In this document: positions 60,470-64,000 of the stretch, piece by piece
Position numbering within the stretch: position 1 is the first letter of the stretch
Layout: the number at the start of each line of letters is the position of its first letter
Assembly (NCBI GenBank): GCA_964605235.1
Contig: CAZSBB010000030.1
Location: forward strand, 1 to 64,000
DNA: 64,000 nucleotides
Origin: CAZSBB01 sp964605235
GTDB lineage: Bacteria; Planctomycetota; Phycisphaerae; Phycisphaerales; Phycisphaeraceae
Direction of reading: 5' to 3'
The notes under the pieces: generated by a model
What the model was told of the DNA's origin: nothing
The model's database searches: none
Seen by the model: the letters and a program-made list of their open reading frames with translations, nothing else
Translations under genes and position numbers: made by a program

Positions 60470-60940
60470 TTAGCGCTCATCGCGGCTGCGCGGGGTGCTT
60501 TGGGCGAACTCGGGGACATCCGGCTCCAGCGGTCGGCCGGTGGGGAAGTTCAGCACATGCACGGTCAGCGCCAGCAGCGCCGGCGCCGTGGGCCACCCAA
60601 AGCTCCCCGCCAGCAAGGTGACGATCAGGCTGAAGAACGCCACCGCTTCACAGCACGCCAGCAGCACCAGGTTGCCCTGCACATAGCTGGCGGGCGCAAC
60701 CGCATGCTCCACCCAGCCGCGTTTGTAAACCTGATTGCGGATGAAGTACCCCAGCGGAATGGCGACCAGGGCGCAAAAGCTCGCCAGCGTCAGCGTCTGG
60801 ATCAACCCCGGATCGGCCGGCTGGTTCTGCTGGCTGTGCAGAAACACCACCACGATCAGGAAGATGAACTGCCCGACCAGCAGCGCCAGCCAGATGAGTT
60901 GAATGGCGAAACGGGCACTGCGTTTGTCGAAGTTTTCCAT
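60470..60940 (-). CDS. Four-helix membrane protein of unknown function
   Basis: The product is 156 residues from the ATG at 60940, which has GGAG seven bases upstream. Four membrane helices are seen: FAIQLIWLALLVGQFIFLIV, LTLASFCALVAIPLGYFIRN, NLVLLACCEAVAFFSLIVTL and PALLALTVHVLNF, with a hydrophilic tail. It resembles short uncharacterised planctomycete membrane proteins encoded with metabolic genes. No known motif was seen. It is downstream of coaX on the same strand, with an R1 hairpin in between. Confidence 0.72.
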   Translation of the reverse strand: MENFDKRSARFAIQLIWLALLVGQFIFLIVVVFLHSQQNQPADPGLIQTLTLASFCALVAIPLGYFIRNQVYKRGWVEHAVAPASYVQGNLVLLACCEAVAFFSLIVTLLAGSFGWPTAPALLALTVHVLNFPTGRPLEPDVPEFAQSTPRSRDER

Positions 60941-61002
60941 GATCGGGCTCCGGCTGACGATCGTCCGGCCGTGGGGAGAAGTGCAGGTGCATGCGACAGG
61001 CA

Positions 61003-61030
61003 TTTAGCCCCCGGCGATTCGCCGGGGGCG
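61003..61030. repeat. R1 palindromic repeat, single copy
   Basis: TTTAGCCCCCGGCGA-T-TCGCCGGGGGCG is a hairpin with 10-bp arms, 17 bases beyond the coaX stop codon on the - strand. Confidence 0.85.
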
Positions 61031-61046
61031 AAGTGCGCGCGCGGCT

Positions 61047-61820
61047 TCAATCCTCCTGCGTCAGAAACTGTCGCCACGTTGCCGCCAGGCCCAGCAGGGT
61101 CAGCTCAGGGACCACGCGGTCGATCAGTTCGTACTCGGCGAACAGCCTGGGGGCATCGCCGCCGGTGGCGACGACGAGGGGGTACGTGCCGGCATGCTCG
61201 GCGTATTGCTCGACCAGTTCGCGTACCATGCCGCGCAGGCCGTGGAAGACTGCCGAGCACATCGCCTGGCTGGTGTTGTGGCCGATGGGTTCGGTGGGGG
61301 GGGCAAACTGCACCTCGGGGAGCAGGGCGGTGCGTTGGTGGAGGCTGTCGAGCATGAGCTGAGCGCCCGGGCCGATGGCGCCGCCGTGGAACGTGCCCGC
61401 CCCGTCAATGAAGTCCACGGTGATGGCGGTGCCGGCGTCGACCACCACGCACGCCTGCTTGAGCACGTCATAGGCGGCGGCGGCGTTGAGCAGGCGATCA
61501 TCGCCCACGATGGTTTCCGGGTCGAGCTGCCGGCCGACGGCGATGGGCACATCGTCCTCCACCCGCAGGGGCGACAGTTGCAGATGCTCGCGCAGCACGG
61601 TGGTGAGGCGGTCGGCGCCCTTGGGATTGACCGAGCCCATCAGGATGCCGGGGTTGGGGTGCTCGCGGATGGAGCCGTAGAGCTTTTGCAGCGCCAGCGC
61701 CAGATCGGTGCCGGCGGCGGCGTTGTCGGCACTGACGAAGTCTTCGAGTTTGCCGTCGACAAACGCGCCCAGTTGCGTGCGCGTGTTGCCGACGTTGAGG
61801 GCCAGCAGGTTGAAGCTCAT
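61047..61820 (-). CDS. coaX: Type III pantothenate kinase
   Basis: The product is 257 residues, the usual length. The three ASKHA-fold motifs of CoaX are present: phosphate 1 as NVGNTRTQLG (the first residue is Asn where Asp is usual), GDDRLLNAAAAYDVL (G-x-D-R), and ACVVVDAGTAITVDFID then GTFHGGAIGPG. The enzyme phosphorylates pantothenate, the first step of coenzyme A synthesis; type III enzymes have a high Km for ATP and are not feedback-inhibited by CoA. The Asp-to-Asn change at the first motif (Asn9) is odd, because that Asp normally takes part in catalysis or metal binding. It lies downstream of obg on the same strand, separated by R1 and R3 repeats. Confidence 0.92.
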   Translation of the reverse strand: MSFNLLALNVGNTRTQLGAFVDGKLEDFVSADNAAAGTDLALALQKLYGSIREHPNPGILMGSVNPKGADRLTTVLREHLQLSPLRVEDDVPIAVGRQLDPETIVGDDRLLNAAAAYDVLKQACVVVDAGTAITVDFIDGAGTFHGGAIGPGAQLMLDSLHQRTALLPEVQFAPPTEPIGHNTSQAMCSAVFHGLRGMVRELVEQYAEHAGTYPLVVATGGDAPRLFAEYELIDRVVPELTLLGLAATWRQFLTQED

Positions 61821-61851
61821 GAAGTGGTTGCCTTGGAGATCGAAGCAGAAT

Positions 61852-61897
61852 TTCTCAGAGAAGACTTCTCACAGAGAACACAGAGGCACGGAGCAAG
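61852..61897. repeat. R3 CACAGAG-type repeat, short copy
   Basis: TTCTCAGAGAAGACTTCTCA then CAGAGAACACAGAGGCACGG. It is a short self-complementary unit without a distant partner arm. It lies 32 bases upstream of the coaX start. Confidence 0.7.
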
Positions 61898-61926
61898 GAA
61901 CTGGGTGGCAACGTGGGCCAGATGGT

Positions 61927-63042
61927 TCACTTAGCCCCCGGCGAGTCGCCGGGGGCTGAATGACCGGGATCGTTCGCGGCCACTGCCGTTGCCGCGGCGC
62001 GGGCGGCGGCCTTTTCCGCCAGTTCCGCTTGTCGTGCCGCTTCCACCACCACCCAGACTTTTTCGAGCAGGTCGTCGAGGCCCTGGCGGGCGACGGAGCT
62101 GATGGGAATCACCGGCACGCCCAGGGCTTCGGTGATCATCTGCTGGGCGACCTGGCGATCTTCCTCGGTCGCCAGCAGGTCGAGTTTGCTCAGGGCGACG
62201 ATCTGCGGCTTTTGCGCCAGCGTGGTCGAGTACGCCGCCAGCTCGGCGTTGATGGTGCGGTAGTTTTCGATGGGGTCGCTGCCGTCGGTCGGTTCGATTT
62301 CCAGCAGATGCACGAGCACGCGGGTGCGTTCGACGTGACGGAGGAACTCGAAGCCCAGGCCATGGCCTGTCGAAGCGCCTTCGATCAGGCCGGGGATATC
62401 CGCGAGCACCAGTCGCCGTTGCAGGTCGCCGCCGGGCAGGTCGGCAATGCCGAGGTTCGGCTCGAGCGTGGTGAACGGGTAGTCGGCAACCTTGGGTTTG
62501 GCGCGCGACAGCACCGACAGCAGCGTGCTTTTGCCGGCGTTGGGTTTGCCGATCAGGCCCACGTCGGCGATGAGCTTAAGCTCCAGGCGCAGGCGTTTTT
62601 CCACCGCCGGCTCGCCGGGGGTCCAGTGCCGGGGCGTCTGGTTGGTGGGCGATTTGAAATGCTCGTTGCCGAACCCGCCGCGTCCGCCGGGGGCTGCGAG
62701 CAGCGTGGCGCCGGGGTGGTCGAGGTCCGCCAGCAGTTCGCCGGTGTCGTCGTCGTAGACCAGCGTGCCGGGGGGGATGAGGATGTCGAGGTCCTCGGCA
62801 TCGCCGCCGTGGCACTGGCGTCGCCCGCCGGCTTCGCCTTCCTGAGCGAACCAGTGGTGTCGGCCGGTGAAGTCCAGGAGGGTGTCGATGCCGGCGGTGG
62901 CGATCAGGCGCACGTCGCCGCCGCGCCCGCCGTCCCCGCCGTCGGGGCCGCCTTTGGCGATGTATTTGAGGCGGCGGAAGCTGACGTGTCCGTCGCCGCC
63001 TTTGCCGCTGCGAACCGTGATGATAGCGCGATCAACGAGCAT
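61927..63042 (-). CDS. obg: GTPase Obg/CgtA
   Basis: The product is 371 residues from the ATG at 63042. The glycine-rich Obg fold comes first (VRSGKGGDGHVSFRRLKYIA, KGGPDGGDGGRGGDV, PGGRGGFGNEHF). The G domain follows: G1 GKPNAGKST, switch VADYPFTTLEPNLG, G3 DIPGLIEGAS, G4 LSKLDLL, G5 ISSVARQG. Obg is an essential ribosome-associated GTPase linked to 50S assembly and stress response. The C-terminal Obg domain is absent or reduced to an Ala/Glu-rich helix, as in many bacteria. The last residues (HSAPGDSPGAK) come from an R1 repeat. coaX lies downstream. Confidence 0.96.
   Translation of the reverse strand: MLVDRAIITVRSGKGGDGHVSFRRLKYIAKGGPDGGDGGRGGDVRLIATAGIDTLLDFTGRHHWFAQEGEAGGRRQCHGGDAEDLDILIPPGTLVYDDDTGELLADLDHPGATLLAAPGGRGGFGNEHFKSPTNQTPRHWTPGEPAVEKRLRLELKLIADVGLIGKPNAGKSTLLSVLSRAKPKVADYPFTTLEPNLGIADLPGGDLQRRLVLADIPGLIEGASTGHGLGFEFLRHVERTRVLVHLLEIEPTDGSDPIENYRTINAELAAYSTTLAQKPQIVALSKLDLLATEEDRQVAQQMITEALGVPVIPISSVARQGLDDLLEKVWVVVEAARQAELAEKAAARAAATAVAANDPGHSAPGDSPGAK
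61931..61962. repeat. R1 palindromic repeat, single copy, overlapping a gene end
   Basis: TTAGCCCCCGGCGA-G-TCGCCGGGGGCTGAATG. On the - strand it encodes the last ten or so residues of Obg. The repeat's own CTAA is out of frame, and the gene stops two bases later with TGA. Confidence 0.85.
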
Positions 63043-63099
63043 CCCTACATGATACGCGAACCCCCCGGAAGGATTTTTGATGCGTGTGTTGTGGAAGAA

Positions 63100-63171
63100 T
63101 CGCCCGGCAGAGTCGGGGGCGAACGGAGCGTCGGTGAATGTCACCCATTAGCCCCGGGCTCTGCCCGGGGA
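63100..63171. repeat. R1 palindromic repeat, double copy
   Basis: CGCCCGGC-AGA-GTCGGGGGC (63101-63120, one copy with mismatches) and TTAG followed by CCCCGGGC-TCT-GCCCGGGG (63148-63170). It lies between obg and the acyltransferase gene, both on the - strand. Confidence 0.82.
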
Positions 63172-63203
63172 TGCGGCGCGCACGACGTGATGTGTGTCGC
63201 GGT

Positions 63204-64000
63204 TCACGCAGCGCGGCGCAGCGCTGGTTCCGTGGACGCAGCATTGGCGTACGCCGCTTCCGCCGGCGTGGCGGGACGCTTCTGCGTGGCGTCGTGCAGG
63301 AAGGGTTGCTCGAACAAGCGGTAGAAGCCGTATGCGGCGATGAGGATCGCGCCCATCGCCGCCAGCCGCGCGCCCAGCAAGGTCAGCGCGCCCCAGCCGA
63401 AGTTGTACGCCGCCAGCTTCACCACATGCAGCAGCGGCGCGTGGATGAGGTAAATCGAATAGCTGAACACGCCCACGCCCGCCAGCGTGCGCCATAGCAC
63501 GTTGGGTCGATGCTGGTCCGCGGCGCGCCGGGTCTGCTCCCGGCTGACCACGCAGTTGATGCAGGTGAAAAACGTCAACCCCCACAGCGGTTCCCGCAGC
63601 AGCCACAGGTGCGGGTGATATGAACAGGCGATCGCCCCCGCGCCGGCCGCCAGCATGGTCAGCGGATGGCGCCAGCAGCGTGGCAAGGTGATCCGCCCGG
63701 CATACGCCTCCGCCGCCGCCGCGCCCAGACACCATTCGAACCACCGGCTGGGCGCCTGCCAGAGCAGAAAGGTCACGCCCTGTTCCAACCCGATGGGCTG
63801 AATGGGGCGTTCGCCGAAGTGGTAAATGCACGCGGCGCGCCAGCTCAGGGACACGATCGCCGCCACCGCCAGCAGGCCGGCGATGCCCAGTCGATTGCGC
63901 AGCCACAGCAGCGGGCTGTAGAGCAGGTACAGATGCTCCTCCAACGCCAGCGACCAGAACACGCCATTGCCCAGCCCCAGTACAAATGCGGGAAAGAACA
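63204..64000 (-). CDS. Acyltransferase 3 family membrane protein, C-terminal part
   Basis: The gene continues beyond the window end; about 265 codons are seen, in the frame FFPAFVLGLGNGVFWSLALE. The WSLALEEHLYLLYSPLLW motif is the hallmark of acyltransferase 3 proteins (OafA/OatA type), integral membrane enzymes that O-acetylate surface polysaccharides or peptidoglycan. Further membrane helices are visible (LTMLAAGAGAIACSYH, LWGLTFFTCINCVV, VGVFSYSIYLIHAPLLHVVK, LAAMGAILIAAYGFYRLFEQ). FSYSIYLIHAPL near the end is the usual late motif. The catalytic His and other N-terminal residues lie outside the window. The C-terminal 30 residues are hydrophilic and cytoplasmic. The acceptor glycan is unknown. 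Confidence 0.9.
   Translation of the reverse strand, partial: FFPAFVLGLGNGVFWSLALEEHLYLLYSPLLWLRNRLGIAGLLAVAAIVSLSWRAACIYHFGERPIQPIGLEQGVTFLLWQAPSRWFEWCLGAAAAEAYAGRITLPRCWRHPLTMLAAGAGAIACSYHPHLWLLREPLWGLTFFTCINCVVSREQTRRAADQHRPNVLWRTLAGVGVFSYSIYLIHAPLLHVVKLAAYNFGWGALTLLGARLAAMGAILIAAYGFYRLFEQPFLHDATQKRPATPAEAAYANAASTEPALRRAA

Noticed and set aside
8464..61897. R1, R2 and R3 repeats considered as CRISPR arrays
   Set aside because: They are dispersed singly or in inverted pairs, with no regular spacers and no cas genes.

Overview
The window is about 66% GC by eye and fits a planctomycete, most likely class Phycisphaerae (inference, no marker gene is present). The basis is two pseudopilin-type proteins with a C-terminal H-x9-DG motif, a PEP-CTERM protein, many very large secreted proteins acting on glycans or of unknown function, a sulfatase, GntR-headed regulators with LacI-type sensor domains, and dense families of palindromic intergenic repeats. 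No rRNA, tRNA, CRISPR array, phage structural gene or transposase gene was seen.

Layout. 1-9.7 kb is mostly housekeeping: the end of gnd, a secreted DUF4838-like protein, tpx, moaE, nth, a lone MoxR ATPase, bioA and a PhyH-type dioxygenase. 9.7-34.8 kb is a glycan-use region: a giant secreted heparinase II/III-like protein, an orphan chemoreceptor, an operon of pseudopilin, small secreted protein and PcRGLX/YetA-like protein, a divergent GntR/LacI-type regulator, a sialidase-like beta-propeller, a second PcRGLX/YetA-like protein, YihY, a RhuM-like gene, a GH2-type glycosidase, a sulfatase and an AraC-type regulator. 34.9-42.2 kb holds moaA, a zinc-ribbon membrane protein, a rhomboid protease with a C-terminal helical extension, and a second regulator, pseudopilin and secreted esterase set. 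42.4-46.0 kb is a glycosyltransferase cluster ending in a glycosyltransferase-methyltransferase fusion. 46-53.6 kb holds small or uncharacterised genes, an NAD-dependent epimerase, an ABC exporter and the PEP-CTERM protein. 53.9-57.6 kb is deoC followed by a full aldehyde dehydrogenase and a catalytically truncated one. 57.7-64 kb has a PAC2 protein, a phosphotransferase, small membrane proteins, coaX, obg and a partial acyltransferase.

Two things stand out. First, the arrangement GntR/LacI-type regulator, pseudopilin, secreted carbohydrate-active gene occurs twice (21.6 to 16.2 kb and 42.2 to 39.1 kb). In the first copy the small secreted protein between pilin and lyase appears to duplicate the C-terminal domain of the lyase. 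Second, the intergenic space carries at least three palindromic repeat families. R1 is a short GC hairpin ending in CTAA that forms the C-terminal codons of at least three genes. R2 is a roughly 145-bp REPIN-like element built from mixed half-sites. R3 is a long inverted repeat of CACAGAG-type units. An AT-rich perfect 30-bp inverted repeat at 5.8 kb is a further, single element.
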